Shown here: positions 17,954 to 27,331 of the stretch, in pieces
Layout: every line of letters starts with the position of its first letter
Numbering within the stretch: position 1 is the stretch's first letter
Source: Termitidicoccus mucosus
GTDB lineage: Bacteria > Verrucomicrobiota > Verrucomicrobiia > Opitutales > Opitutaceae
Direction: 5' to 3'
Assembly: GCF_038725785.1 (NCBI RefSeq)
Contig: NZ_CP109796.1
Coordinates: forward strand, 4,588,001-4,652,000
DNA: 64,000 bases
Position numbers and translations under genes: made by a program
The notes under the pieces: model-generated
Database searches by the model: none
Told to the model about the DNA's origin: nothing
The model's input: only the letters and a program-made list of their open reading frames with translations

Positions 17954-18002
17954 GGCGCGGCAGCGCCCCAATCCAAAATCGAGAATCGAAAATCGAAAAT
18001 TT
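17954..18002 (+). repeat. Element A, second copy
   Basis: GGCGCGGCAGCGCCCC followed by AATCCAAAATCGAGAATCG-type sequence, almost the same as one arm of the palindrome at 39571-39698. It fills most of the gap before the DUF4340 gene, together with AAATCCCAAAA words at 17875-17915. Confidence 0.75.
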
Positions 18003-18012
18003 CGCCCCCTCC

Positions 18013-20253
18013 ATGCGCACCAAAATCACGCTCGCCCTTCTCCTGCTCAATGTCGGGCTCTTTTACTACATCTTCTACATCCGCCATCACGACGACAAAA
18101 GCGTCGTCGCCAGCCGCGTGCTCGGCGTCGAAGTCTCCTCCATCCAGACCATCGCCATCCGCTCCGCCGACGCCTCCATCGACACCCGCATCGAGCGCCG
18201 GGGCGACCAGTGGATGCTCGCCTCGCCCGTGGTCTGGCCCGCGAACGAGTTTGCGGTCAAGAACATCATCACCGAACTCGAATACCTCCGCGCCGAGACC
18301 AGTTTCGCCGTCCAGGACCTCGCCCTCAGCGGACAGACCCTCGCCGACTACGGCCTCGAAAAACCCTCGCTCACCCTTTCCTTCACTTCCTCCGCCGGCC
18401 CCGCGCCCGTCACCCTGAAAATCGGCGACACCACCAAGGTCGGCAACCGCCTCTACATCCTCTCGCCCGACGGCGCGCGCATCTTTGTGGTCAACCGCTC
18501 CCTGGCCGAAACCCTCGCGCTCAAGCTCGACGACCTCCGCTCCGCCAGCCTCTTCACCATTCCCGTCTTCGAGGCCAGGGCGCTGAACATCGAGTCCGGC
18601 GGCAGCGGCGCGCGCGTGCGCATCCGCCGCGACAACGAACGCTGGGCCATCGAAAGCCCCATCCAGACCCGCGCCAGCAAAATCGGCACCGAGCTTGCCA
18701 TCAGCGGACTCGGCGGCCTGCAAGTGAAGACCTTCGCCGGCGAGGAAGCCCGCGCCGCGCTCGCCACGCCGCGCCTGCGCGTCACCCTCGAAGGCAACAA
18801 CCGCCGCGAAACCCTCCTCATCGGCTCGACCGTCCCGCCAGGAGCCGGAGGGACGGCCTCCGTGTCGTCCACCAACCCCGCCCCGACCGCGCCCAATCCG
18901 CGCGCCCAGGAGCCGTCCACCGATTATTACGCCCGCATGGAAAAGGACGGCGGTCCCGGCGCCGCCACCTTCCTCACGCTTTCGATTCCCGACCGCCTCC
19001 TGGCCACGCTCGACGACGCCGCCCGCGAACTCCGCGAGACGCGCATCCTCGATTTTTCCCCGGAAAACGTCTCCACCATCACCATCGACGGCGCCGGCGC
19101 CGCCGGTGAAATCGTGCTCCAGCGCCTCGAGTCCAATGACAGCGCCCTCGGCGCCGCGTGGCAGATCGCCCGCCGGACCAACGGCAGCGGCCTCCACACC
19201 CTGCCCGCCGACCGCGAAATCGTCGCCCGCCTGCTCCGCGACCTCGAGCGCCTTCGCGTCGAGGAGCTGAAGCCGCCGGCGTCGCCTTTCGTCAACGACG
19301 CCCCCTCCGACGCCGAGAAGGAAAACTACGGCTTCAACCGCCCCGCCCGCGAAGTCACCCTGGTCTTCGGCGCGCCCGTCTCGCCCTCCGGCGTCGTCAC
19401 CGCGCCCCCGCCGCCCATCGTCCTCCAGATCGGCGACGGCACCGACCGCCTCACCTACGCCCGCCTCGCCAGCCAGAACTACGTTTACCGCGTGCCCCCG
19501 CGCATCCTGGAGGAGATTTCCCTCTCCACGCTCGACTACCGCGAGCGCACCCTGCGCGAACTCCCCGCCGGCGCGCAGATCACCGCGCTCAAACTCACCG
19601 ACCTCGCGGCGCCCGCCGGCCAGCAGGTCATCCTTGAAACCGCGCTCCCGGCCCCCGCCGGCGCGCCCCTGCGCGAAGCCATCGACGCCCTCGCCGCGCA
19701 ACTCCGCACCCTCCGCGCGAAATCCTTTGTCGCCGAGCAATTCACCGCCACCGTGCTCACCGCCGGCGAGGAGCGCCCCTGGCGCTATCGTCTCGACGCC
19801 ACGCTCTCGCTCGTCGGCGCCGCCGACGGACAGACCACCACCAGCACGCTTTTCTTCGCCATCCGCTCCGGCGGCGCCACGCAACTGGCCGGTTCGCCCG
19901 AGTTCAACGCCGTCTTCGCCGCCGAGCAGCCGCTCCTCGACGCGCTTTTCGCCATCACCCATGCGCCGCGCGAACCCGCCCCCCTCGAAACCGGCGCACA
20001 GCCCAAAGCCAGCGGCACGGCCAGCCCGCCTGCGGCTGCCCCGAGTGGCACGGGCAGTCTGCCCGCGCCCGACGCGAAAACCTCAAGTCCAAGCGCCGCG
20101 CCTGTCCCCGCGAGCGTCCCGGCCCTCGCGCCCGCGCTCTCCATCCCCGCGCCGTCCGCGGCCACCGGCACCGCCGCGCCTGTTTCCCACACCGACATCG
20201 TGCTTCCTAACTCCGTGCTCGCGCCGGACCGCAGCCATGACTCCTCCCAATGA
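18013..20253 (+). CDS. DUF4340 domain-containing protein
   Basis: The 746-residue product has an N-terminal membrane anchor (TLALLLLNVGLFYYIFYI, residues 5-22) and repeated DUF4340-like units (LADYGLEKPSLTLSF, KIGDTTKVGNRLYI; again near ENYGFNRPAREVTLVF). DUF4340 genes regularly follow gldG; a periplasmic role beside the transporter is inferred from that. The last 80 residues are Ala/Pro/Ser-rich and look disordered. Enzymatic activity is unknown. Confidence 0.82.
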   Translation: MRTKITLALLLLNVGLFYYIFYIRHHDDKSVVASRVLGVEVSSIQTIAIRSADASIDTRIERRGDQWMLASPVVWPANEFAVKNIITELEYLRAETSFAVQDLALSGQTLADYGLEKPSLTLSFTSSAGPAPVTLKIGDTTKVGNRLYILSPDGARIFVVNRSLAETLALKLDDLRSASLFTIPVFEARALNIESGGSGARVRIRRDNERWAIESPIQTRASKIGTELAISGLGGLQVKTFAGEEARAALATPRLRVTLEGNNRRETLLIGSTVPPGAGGTASVSSTNPAPTAPNPRAQEPSTDYYARMEKDGGPGAATFLTLSIPDRLLATLDDAARELRETRILDFSPENVSTITIDGAGAAGEIVLQRLESNDSALGAAWQIARRTNGSGLHTLPADREIVARLLRDLERLRVEELKPPASPFVNDAPSDAEKENYGFNRPAREVTLVFGAPVSPSGVVTAPPPPIVLQIGDGTDRLTYARLASQNYVYRVPPRILEEISLSTLDYRERTLRELPAGAQITALKLTDLAAPAGQQVILETALPAPAGAPLREAIDALAAQLRTLRAKSFVAEQFTATVLTAGEERPWRYRLDATLSLVGAADGQTTTSTLFFAIRSGGATQLAGSPEFNAVFAAEQPLLDALFAITHAPREPAPLETGAQPKASGTASPPAAAPSGTGSLPAPDAKTSSPSAAPVPASVPALAPALSIPAPSAATGTAAPVSHTDIVLPNSVLAPDRSHDSSQ

Positions 20254-20323
20254 CGTCGGCTCCTGCACGGAGGGGCGGCGTCCCCGCCGCCCGGCCCGCG
20301 CCCGCGTTCGCGGCACGGCACTC

Positions 20324-20454
20324 GTAGCGCAGGCATCCTGCCTGCCGTCGAATATTTTATCGCGCGAAGCGCGGCATTTATTGGTTCTTGGAAGAAAGGA
20401 GCCAGCGGCGCTGCGCGCCTTCTTTTTCGACGGCAGGCAGGATGCCTGCGCTAC
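20324..20454. repeat. Element B: perfect 29-bp inverted repeat with GCAGGCATCCTGCCTGC core
   Basis: Arms 20324-20352 and 20426-20454 are exact reverse complements. The spacer of 73 bp carries smaller hairpins (CGCGCGAAGCGCGG). A further hairpin, ACGGGCGGGACGCCCGT, follows at about 20463-20479. It lies in the 284-bp gap between the DUF4340 and AsmA-like genes, which otherwise shows nothing. Confidence 0.85.
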
Positions 20455-20537
20455 GCAAACCCACGGGCGGGACGCCCGTGCCACGGAACACCGCCGCGCC
20501 ATCCTTGGAAAAACGGATCGCCCGCCACCGACGACGA

Positions 20538-23500
20538 ATGACCGCGGCCAAGAATAAAAAGTCCCCATTCGCCTGGCGTGTCTGCAAAACCTGCGCCGAT
20601 GGCTGCTGCACGCTCCTCACCTGGATTGTCTGCGCCATCCTCACGCTCCTGCTCATCCTCCAAATCCGCCTCGCCACGATGGAGGAAATCGCGTTGCCCG
20701 AGGAAGCCGTGCGCGAACTCCAGACCCGGCTCGCCGCCCACGGTCTCAGCGCGGCCTTCGATTCCGCGCGCATCGACCTGCGCGGAAACGTCCTCGTGCG
20801 CGGCATCCGCGTCCGGGCCGCCGCCTTCGACGACCCGCTCCTCACCATCGACGCGCTGCAATGCCGGATCAATCCCATCGCGGCCATCCTGCATCGCGTC
20901 GCGCCGGAATCCATCCGCGTCAGTGGCGCGAGCCTGCATTTGCCCGCGATGCTTTCGCCCACCGGCGCGGGCGACGCGATCATCCATGACATCGATGCCG
21001 CGATCGACCTCCAGGGCCGCGTCCTTTCCCTCGATCATCTCACCGCCCGCGTCGAGAACCTCACCTTTTCCGCCAGCGGCGGCCTCATGCTTCCGCAGGT
21101 CGCCGGCAAGACTCCCGGGGAAAAAGTCCGCGACATTGTCTCCCGCTACCTCGAGGCCGCCCGCCGCATTGCCGATGCCGCCGGGCGGCTTGCCATCCTC
21201 GACTCGCCCCACATCCATCTGAGCCTCACCCCCAGCCGGGAGGAAATCGCCGACATCGACGCCACGTTTTCCATCGACGGACTTTCCGTCACCGCCGACA
21301 AGCTTCCGCCGCAATTTCAGGCTGCCCTCGCCCGCGTCCAATCCCTCGCCGGCTACAAACCGGATCCTGCCCGGCCGCTCCCCGCCCTCGCATTCGGGCC
21401 CGTTTCCACGCGCCTCCAGTTTCCGCTCAAGCCCGCTTCGCCCCGCCAGCTCGACCTCCGCGCCCATCTCGAAACGCTCGACATCCCTGGCGACATTCAA
21501 GTCCGCAACCTCCATCTCGACATCCCGCTCCAGCTCGCTGCGCGCGCAGATCCCAAACAGTCGCCACTGGGAGCGCGGGCATTCCTGCCCGCGAATCAGC
21601 CTCCCACCGATGCCGTATCGCAGGTTTCCAAATCTGCTCCCGCCGCCGATCCTCCGCCTTTTTGGGACTTGGGCTCTGGACTCTGGGATTTGCGCGCCGA
21701 ACGCGCCTCGCTTTCGATCGGCGCGTTTTTCACCCCGCGCCTCACCGTCCGCGACATCATCCTTCGCGCGTCCCCGCATTGCCGCCCGCGTCTCGATGTC
21801 GCCCTTGCCGCGCGCCTGTTCGACGAACCGCTCGAGCTCGCCCTCGACGCCGATGCGCGCGCCGGCGACGCCACGCTCCGCGTCGATGCCCGCATCGGTA
21901 CGCCGCTCATTGAGCTGGCCGAAAGCTTCCTCGGCCCCGGCTGGGCCGGCGTCATCCGGCCCGAGTCACCCATCCCGGTCGGCGCCGCAATCACGTTTGC
22001 CGGCGGCTGGAAATTCTCCTCCGCGCGGGGCTTCCTCACCAGCGGCCCGGCCGTCGCCGACGGCGTGCGCGTGGACTCCGCGTATGGAGAATTTGAATAC
22101 GAGGACGGTGTGCTCGGCTTCCCCCGCGCCGCGCTCACCCAGGGCGAAAGTCATGCGCGCGGCTCCGTCGTCATCGACACCCGCTCCGCCGATTACCGCT
22201 TCCTCATCGCCGGCGCGCTCCGCCCGCCCGGCATCTCCGGGTGGCTCGGCGACTGGTGGCCCGAGTTTTGGGACGACTACGAGTTTCCCGGCCCCGCGCC
22301 CCGCGCCAGCGTCGATGTCCGGGGAAACTTCCGCAACGCCGCCCGCACGCGCGTTTATCTCCATGTCAACGCCGCCCGCCCTGTCTTCAAGGGCGTGCCC
22401 TTCGACAATGTGCGAGGCCTCATCTACGTCCGCCCCGGCTTTTGCGACACCATCGAGAGCACCCTCACGCTCGGCTCCGGGATCGCCCGCGGCGCGTTCA
22501 CCTACGACTACGACCTCGCCCGGGACGCCTTCCGCCGCGCGACCTTCTCCTATAAAAGCGATCTCGATCCCGCGCACGTCGCGCCCATTTTTGGCCGGGC
22601 GGTCGTCGATGCCATCGCGCCGCTCAAGTTTTCCAGCGCGCCCTCGCTCGACATCACCGGGCAAATCGACGGGCCCGCCGCGCCCGGCGGCGCGCACGAA
22701 AAAATCGACTTCACCCTCCGTTCCCTCGGCGACAGCGCCTTTCTCGATTTCCCGCTCGCCAACCTGTCCTTCGCCGCCCGCGTGCGCGACGATGAAATCG
22801 CCCTCGACGATGTCTCCGCCATTGTCGCCGAAGGCAACCTCTCCGGCCGCGCCCGGGTGAACACCGCTCCCGGCAAACACTTTGTCAGCTTCGACGCCAA
22901 CCTCGACAACGCCCGCCTCGGCCTCGCCATCGGCACCTTCGAGAAATTTCTCGCCCTGAAGGAAGGCAAACCCGCGCCCACCGTGAGCAAGTTCCAGAAA
23001 AAAGTCGCCGGCGGCCGCCTGCACGCCCGTGTCTCCGCCGGCGGAAACTACGACGACCTCCTTTCCTTCCAAGGCTCCGGCGTGACCGAGATCACCGACG
23101 CGGACCTCGCCGAGGTCAACCTGCTCGGCGGCCTTTCCGCCGCGCTCCGCAACGCGGGCGTCTTCAGTTTCACCTCGCTCCAGTTCACCGACGCCTCCAG
23201 CAGCTACGACATCAAGGGCCGCGAAATCGCCTACAAGAACATCACCATCACCGGCCCCCAGGCGCGCGTGACGATGAACGGCTCGTATTACCTCGACGCG
23301 AAGGAAATGCGCATGAGGGCCAAGCTCTATCCCTTCCGCGAGAGCCGCAACGTGATCGGCGCGACCGTCGGCTTCCTGCTCACGCCCTTTTCCGCGGCGC
23401 TCGAGCTGCGCCTCGACGGCACGCTCGAGGAGCCGAAGTGGCGCTTCGCCTATGGCCCGGCCAGCCTGGCCCGGGCGCTCTCCGGCACCGGCGGCGCCCC

Positions 23501-23606
23501 CGCGTCGGCGAACGGGCAGGACGCTGAAAAAGAAAAGGCGCCCTCCGGGGCAAACGCCGCCCCGCCCGCCCCATCTGGCTCCCGCAGGCACGGCCCGCTG
23601 CGTTGA
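20538..23606 (+). CDS. AsmA/TamB-like large envelope protein
   Basis: From ATG 20538 the protein is 1022 residues: an N-terminal membrane helix (LLTWIVCAILTLLLILQI, about residues 19-36) and then a long, beta-rich periplasmic body ending in an AsmA-like C-terminal domain (VTMNGSYYLDAKEMRM and FLLTPFSAALELRLDGTL). Such proteins form lipid-transfer bridges or affect outer-membrane assembly. The frame continues upstream to 20388, but those 50 residues are translated element B repeat. Residues near 345-395 are low complexity and include an in-frame hairpin repeat (21574-21593). It is the last gene of the gld-like operon; whether it works with the transporter is unknown. Confidence 0.75.
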   Translation: MTAAKNKKSPFAWRVCKTCADGCCTLLTWIVCAILTLLLILQIRLATMEEIALPEEAVRELQTRLAAHGLSAAFDSARIDLRGNVLVRGIRVRAAAFDDPLLTIDALQCRINPIAAILHRVAPESIRVSGASLHLPAMLSPTGAGDAIIHDIDAAIDLQGRVLSLDHLTARVENLTFSASGGLMLPQVAGKTPGEKVRDIVSRYLEAARRIADAAGRLAILDSPHIHLSLTPSREEIADIDATFSIDGLSVTADKLPPQFQAALARVQSLAGYKPDPARPLPALAFGPVSTRLQFPLKPASPRQLDLRAHLETLDIPGDIQVRNLHLDIPLQLAARADPKQSPLGARAFLPANQPPTDAVSQVSKSAPAADPPPFWDLGSGLWDLRAERASLSIGAFFTPRLTVRDIILRASPHCRPRLDVALAARLFDEPLELALDADARAGDATLRVDARIGTPLIELAESFLGPGWAGVIRPESPIPVGAAITFAGGWKFSSARGFLTSGPAVADGVRVDSAYGEFEYEDGVLGFPRAALTQGESHARGSVVIDTRSADYRFLIAGALRPPGISGWLGDWWPEFWDDYEFPGPAPRASVDVRGNFRNAARTRVYLHVNAARPVFKGVPFDNVRGLIYVRPGFCDTIESTLTLGSGIARGAFTYDYDLARDAFRRATFSYKSDLDPAHVAPIFGRAVVDAIAPLKFSSAPSLDITGQIDGPAAPGGAHEKIDFTLRSLGDSAFLDFPLANLSFAARVRDDEIALDDVSAIVAEGNLSGRARVNTAPGKHFVSFDANLDNARLGLAIGTFEKFLALKEGKPAPTVSKFQKKVAGGRLHARVSAGGNYDDLLSFQGSGVTEITDADLAEVNLLGGLSAALRNAGVFSFTSLQFTDASSSYDIKGREIAYKNITITGPQARVTMNGSYYLDAKEMRMRAKLYPFRESRNVIGATVGFLLTPFSAALELRLDGTLEEPKWRFAYGPASLARALSGTGGAPASANGQDAEKEKAPSGANAAPPAPSGSRRHGPLR
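21574..21593. repeat. Hairpin repeat inside a coding sequence
   Basis: CGCGGGCA-TTCC-TGCCCGCG, 8-bp arms with a 4-base loop, translated in frame as ARAFLPA. It has the same layout as intergenic hairpins at 37306-37329 and in element B. Confidence 0.7.
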
Positions 23607-23723
23607 TCCCATCGGAGGCGGGCGTGCATACCCGCGGGAGGCCCGCGACAGATTAGAGCCTTTTCGTTTCTTCTCTGATGCCACTCAATCCCGCTGCCGT
23701 GCCTTCGGCATGGCGCCCGTTGC

Positions 23724-24602
23724 TCACCGCCGCATCTGGCGCATGTGGCGGGCGTGGGTCGCGTCGAATTCGCCCACGAAGCTCGCGAACATGCGCGAGC
23801 GGTCGTCGTCGCCGGCCTCGCCGTAGTGGTTGGCCAGGTTGCGGCAGCAGCGGCAGAGCACCTCGCGCACCGGTGTCGGGGCAAGGTCGGCGGGGCGCGG
23901 GGAAAAATCACTCGCGCGCAGGCGCAGGAACATCTGCCCGGCGCTGCGCAGCGTGCCCTGCTCGAAGGCGTCGATGAAGAACGGCGCGCCGCCGGCGTGG
24001 CAGCCGACCACGAAATGCCCGGGCAGCGCCACCGGCTCCAGCGGCAGGTCGAGGCGGCGCGCGACCAGCAGGTAAACGATGCACAGGCTCACGGGAATGC
24101 CTTTTTTACGGGCGAGCACGTGGTCGAGGAGGCTGTTGAGCGGGTCGTTGTAGTGCCCGATGTTGCCGTGGAATCCGCATTCGTGAAACAGCACCCGGTT
24201 GATCACGCGGCATTTCTCCCGCAGGCTCATGGGCTCGTCGAAAAGCGCGCGGCAGCGCGCGGCGATGGCATCGAGGATCTGGCAGCACGCGGCCACGTCG
24301 AGGTCGTGCGACACGGTGCGGGTGAGGAGAAACACACCGGTTTCCAGCTCATAGTTGAGCGAGCGGATGAAGTTGCGAAATTCCGAGACGGGATCGCTGA
24401 ACTTGAGCCGGCCCAGGAACCAGCGCGCATGGATGGCGAGGATGCGGTTGGAACCCGTCGCGAGGCGCTGGAGAAACTCGGCGGCGGGGTGGCCGAGTTG
24501 CTGGAAATGGCCGAGCAGCGCCTGCCGGATCGGCGGATGGGGGTCGTCAAGAAGGGCGCGGAAAGCCGCTTGACGCGCTGGATTGATGCGCCGTGGTTTC
24601 AC
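23724..24602 (-). CDS. SirB1-like transglutaminase-fold protein
   Basis: A 292-residue soluble protein of the SirB1/transglutaminase-like core 2 group: NRVLFHECGFHGN, DPLNSLLDHVLARKKGIPVSLCIVYLLVARRLDLPLEPV (only part quoted by family shape), and VALPGHFVVG are the family landmarks, with Cys, His and Asp positions of a transglutaminase-type triad plausible. It is the last of three - strand genes reading away from aroB. The true biochemical role of this family is not settled. Confidence 0.8.
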   Translation of the reverse strand: MKPRRINPARQAAFRALLDDPHPPIRQALLGHFQQLGHPAAEFLQRLATGSNRILAIHARWFLGRLKFSDPVSEFRNFIRSLNYELETGVFLLTRTVSHDLDVAACCQILDAIAARCRALFDEPMSLREKCRVINRVLFHECGFHGNIGHYNDPLNSLLDHVLARKKGIPVSLCIVYLLVARRLDLPLEPVALPGHFVVGCHAGGAPFFIDAFEQGTLRSAGQMFLRLRASDFSPRPADLAPTPVREVLCRCCRNLANHYGEAGDDDRSRMFASFVGEFDATHARHMRQMRR

Positions 24603-24683
24603 ATGTGCACCTTATCCACGGAGGCCGCCCCGCGCAACCGGCATTCGGTAACGCGGTGGTTAATTTTGCCCGGGGAACGACAT

Positions 24684-25763
24684 TTATGCGAAGCCTTTGC
24701 GCCGTTTCGCCGCCGGACGCGCCCTGATGAGCGTGGCCTCGATTTCGATGCCCAGGGCCGCGCGGCAGATGTCGGCGCGCAGCCATGTCACCACATCGTC
24801 GGCGCGCAAGAGCGTGCCGTGCAACGCCAGCCGCGCCTCCTCCAGGTCGGCGGCGCGGCGCAGGTAGATTTTGAAATGCCGCCGCCACCGGCCGGGCGCG
24901 CCGCCGGCCCCGAGATCATCGCCGGCGCCGCAGGCCCGCGAGATGAGGCGCAGGTTGTCCAGCGTGCATTCGATTTGCCGCACCAGCCGCCCGGGTGCGA
25001 CCGTGGCATGGCCCTTGATGGCCGCCGTGCCGGAGATGAACACGCAACGCGCTTCGCCAGCGCCGCCGGCGCCGTCCGGAACGATGGTCGCCCGGGCGAA
25101 GCCGGGCGCGCGCGGGCCGTAATCCGCCGGATATTCGTAGGCGGGAATCTGCGCGGGGTTTTCCACGTGCCGGGGCGCGGTCTTCCCGGCGACGAAGACC
25201 AGCGCGAGTTCCGCGCCTTCACAGCCGACGGCCGACGCGGCGGGCAGCGCGCGCGCGAAATCACGGCCAAACGCCTGCTCGAACGCGAGCGAGCGCCCGC
25301 GGCAAAACTCGCGGTAGTTTTCCTCACCATTGCCGGGGGACGGTTCGTTGATGCGCGGCACGTAGTTCCAGATCCGGTGAAGATGCAGCCCGGCCGCGTG
25401 CCCGAACAACCGGCGGTAAATGCGATGTGCGGCATCCGCGAGATCGCGCCCGGCGGGCACGCGCGCGCAGCCGATCAGGTCGTCGCCGTCGCCGTGCGAG
25501 AAGAGCGCGAAATCCCCGTCCGCGCGCGCCGGCGCGGATGCCGCCGGGCGGGCATCGGGGAAAATCCGTTCCAGCGCGGCCCCCGCAAGCAACGGAGCGG
25601 GCACGGAAAACGCGTGGGGGCCGTGGCTTTTGTGTTCGCCAAAGCATACGGCAAACCCGTCTGGCGGGCGCGGCGCCGTCACTATGCCGGCGTCCGAAAC
25701 CGCCGCCGCCGGCCGGTCCGGGCGGTCGCTTCGATGGGTTGAAAATGGGCGCTCACGAGACAC
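24684..25763 (-). CDS. Chorismatase (FkbO/Hyg5/XanB2 family)
   Basis: The 359-residue product starts at GTG and shows the landmarks of chorismate-cleaving enzymes: RIWNYVPRIN, NYREFCRGRSLAFEQAF, LVFVAGKTAPRHVENPAQIP, YGPRAPGFARA and FISGTAAIKGHATVAPG. Members hydrolyse chorismate to a dihydroxycyclohexadiene carboxylate or to 3-/4-hydroxybenzoate; they are often mislabelled as pteridine-dependent deoxygenases. Which product is made here cannot be read by eye. Canonical aroB, needed to make chorismate, begins only 1.6 kb away on the other strand. No aryl-polyene or polyketide genes are visible in the window, so the product's use is open. Confidence 0.8.
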   Translation of the reverse strand: MSRERPFSTHRSDRPDRPAAAVSDAGIVTAPRPPDGFAVCFGEHKSHGPHAFSVPAPLLAGAALERIFPDARPAASAPARADGDFALFSHGDGDDLIGCARVPAGRDLADAAHRIYRRLFGHAAGLHLHRIWNYVPRINEPSPGNGEENYREFCRGRSLAFEQAFGRDFARALPAASAVGCEGAELALVFVAGKTAPRHVENPAQIPAYEYPADYGPRAPGFARATIVPDGAGGAGEARCVFISGTAAIKGHATVAPGRLVRQIECTLDNLRLISRACGAGDDLGAGGAPGRWRRHFKIYLRRAADLEEARLALHGTLLRADDVVTWLRADICRAALGIEIEATLIRARPAAKRRKGFA

Positions 25764-25839
25764 GTGCGCTTCCCAATCCTGATGATTCTCCGAAGAAGTC
25801 TATCTCATTGCGCGCCGGGAGGCCGTTTTTTCCAGCGGT

Positions 25840-27162
25840 TTATCCGGCGGCTTTGGCCGTCTCCGGTCGTTGCGTCTTCGCGACCGGCGGGGGCGGGGCT
25901 TTCTTTTTGCAGAAGAAACGCCGCCAGGTGAGGGCGAAGCCGGTGTAGCAAAGGACGAGCGACACGAGGCTGGCGAGCCCGGCGACCAACTGGCCGGGCC
26001 AGCCGAGCGCCTCGCCGGTGTGCAGGAAACGCGTCCAGATGCGGAAGCGGCGCGCGGGCGTGTTGTCGCCGAATTCGTCGCGGCGCAGCAGATCGCCGGT
26101 GTAGGGATCGAAATGCGCCTGCACGGTCGCGGTGCGCGGCCAGCGCGAGGCTTCGCGCACGGTGAGCGTGACCGGCTGCGGCGCGGCCCCGGCGGTGTTG
26201 GCGTCGGGGCGTTCGCGGGGCGGACGGGCTTGGGCGCGGGATTCGCCAGCCGGGTTTCCGGCGGCAGGCTGGCCGGCGCCGCCGCGCCGCGCCTGGGTTC
26301 CGGACGGGAGGCGGAGGGTGATTTGTTCCCAGCCATCGAGCTGGCCCTGGGCGCGGGCCACGAGGGCGTCGGCATCGAGCGGCCTCGCGCCGGGGGCGGG
26401 CGGAGTGACGGCCAGCGGCGGTTTCTCGGGGGCGGGCGGCGGGCCGGGCCGCGTCGGCGCCTCCTCGCCGAAGAGCGTATAGACGAGCCTGTTGCCCCAC
26501 GCGTAGGAGATGGGCACGGCGGTGAGCGTCAGGACGATCAGGACGGGCGCGGTCCAGAAGCCGATGGCGTTGTGCCAGTTCCAGTCGCGGGCGCGTCCGC
26601 GCAGGTTGGCGAGGATGATGGTCGAGGGGCGCAGTCCCTTCCAGGTCCAGTTGCGCGGCCACCAGAGGTAGAGTCCGCTGACGGCGAGGAAGGCAAAGGC
26701 GAGGTTGCACGCGCCGGTGACGGCCTTGCCGGCGGCGCGCTGGTCGCCCTCGAGGCCGAGCCAGCGGTGCCAGGCGAACATCGCGCCCATGAAGGCGCGC
26801 ATCCCCGGCGCGCCGCGCGGGATCAGCTCGCCGGTGTATTGGTTTTGATAATACACCGGCGCGCCGCGGCCGGCGGCGGCGAGCGTGAGGGGGGCGGACG
26901 GGTCGGCGTCGATGGCGATGCTCGCGGGGCTGAAGTCGGGTTTCGCCTCGCGGGCGCGGCGGGCGAGTTCGTCGAAGGGCAGGGGGGCGGCGTCGGGCGA
27001 GGGCGGCGCGACGCGGCGGATGTCGCGCTCGGCCCAGGCAATGAGCTCCTTTTCAAACGCGAGCGCCGCGCCGGTGAACGACATGATGGCAATGACGACC
27101 CCGGCGATGATGCCGGCTGCGAGATGGGTCCAGAAAAGGGCGGAGCGGAAGAATTTTTTCAC
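25840..27162 (-). CDS. PepSY-associated membrane protein
   Basis: From GTG 27162 (VKKFFRSALFWTHLAAG) the protein has 440 residues and four membrane segments in the family pattern: WTHLAAGIIAGVVIAIMSFTG, AFAFLAVSGLYLWW, APVLIVLTLTAVPISYAW and a last one near residue 400 (LASLVSLVLCYTGFALTW). PepSY-TM proteins are commonly tied to siderophore uptake or ferric reduction. An upstream GTG at 27258 is in frame but the added residues read through AT-rich promoter-like DNA. The periplasmic part has a proline/alanine-rich insert near residues 285-350. Confidence 0.8.
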   Translation of the reverse strand: MKKFFRSALFWTHLAAGIIAGVVIAIMSFTGAALAFEKELIAWAERDIRRVAPPSPDAAPLPFDELARRAREAKPDFSPASIAIDADPSAPLTLAAAGRGAPVYYQNQYTGELIPRGAPGMRAFMGAMFAWHRWLGLEGDQRAAGKAVTGACNLAFAFLAVSGLYLWWPRNWTWKGLRPSTIILANLRGRARDWNWHNAIGFWTAPVLIVLTLTAVPISYAWGNRLVYTLFGEEAPTRPGPPPAPEKPPLAVTPPAPGARPLDADALVARAQGQLDGWEQITLRLPSGTQARRGGAGQPAAGNPAGESRAQARPPRERPDANTAGAAPQPVTLTVREASRWPRTATVQAHFDPYTGDLLRRDEFGDNTPARRFRIWTRFLHTGEALGWPGQLVAGLASLVSLVLCYTGFALTWRRFFCKKKAPPPPVAKTQRPETAKAAG

Positions 27163-27294
27163 GGCGCGCGAGGTGATGAGAGATAGAGAATGACCCCAAA
27201 GCGTTGTTCGGGAAAAGGGATGGTCAAATTGAAAATTGAGATAAAGGCTCAATATCACAAGAGGCGAGCCGGGCCGCGCAACGAGAACGTTGGG

Positions 27295-27325
27295 TTGACC
27301 GCTTTCGCGGCGCGGCGCTTATGAT
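27295..27325 (+). promoter_or_regulatory. Candidate aroB promoter
   Basis: TTGACC at 27295-27300 and TATGAT at 27320-27325, spacing 19. The start codon is only 7 bases after the -10 box, so transcription would begin at or next to the ATG, giving a leaderless mRNA. Confidence 0.4.
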
Positions 27326-27331
27326 GCGGGG

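Noticed and set aside
15245-19962. Long - strand frames (908 and 704 codons) opposite gldF, gldG and the DUF4340 gene
   Set aside because: Low-complexity translations without any family feature; the + strand genes explain the region.
20388-20537. Upstream extension of the AsmA-like gene
   Set aside because: The extra residues are the translation of the element B inverted repeat; the membrane anchor begins only after ATG 20538.
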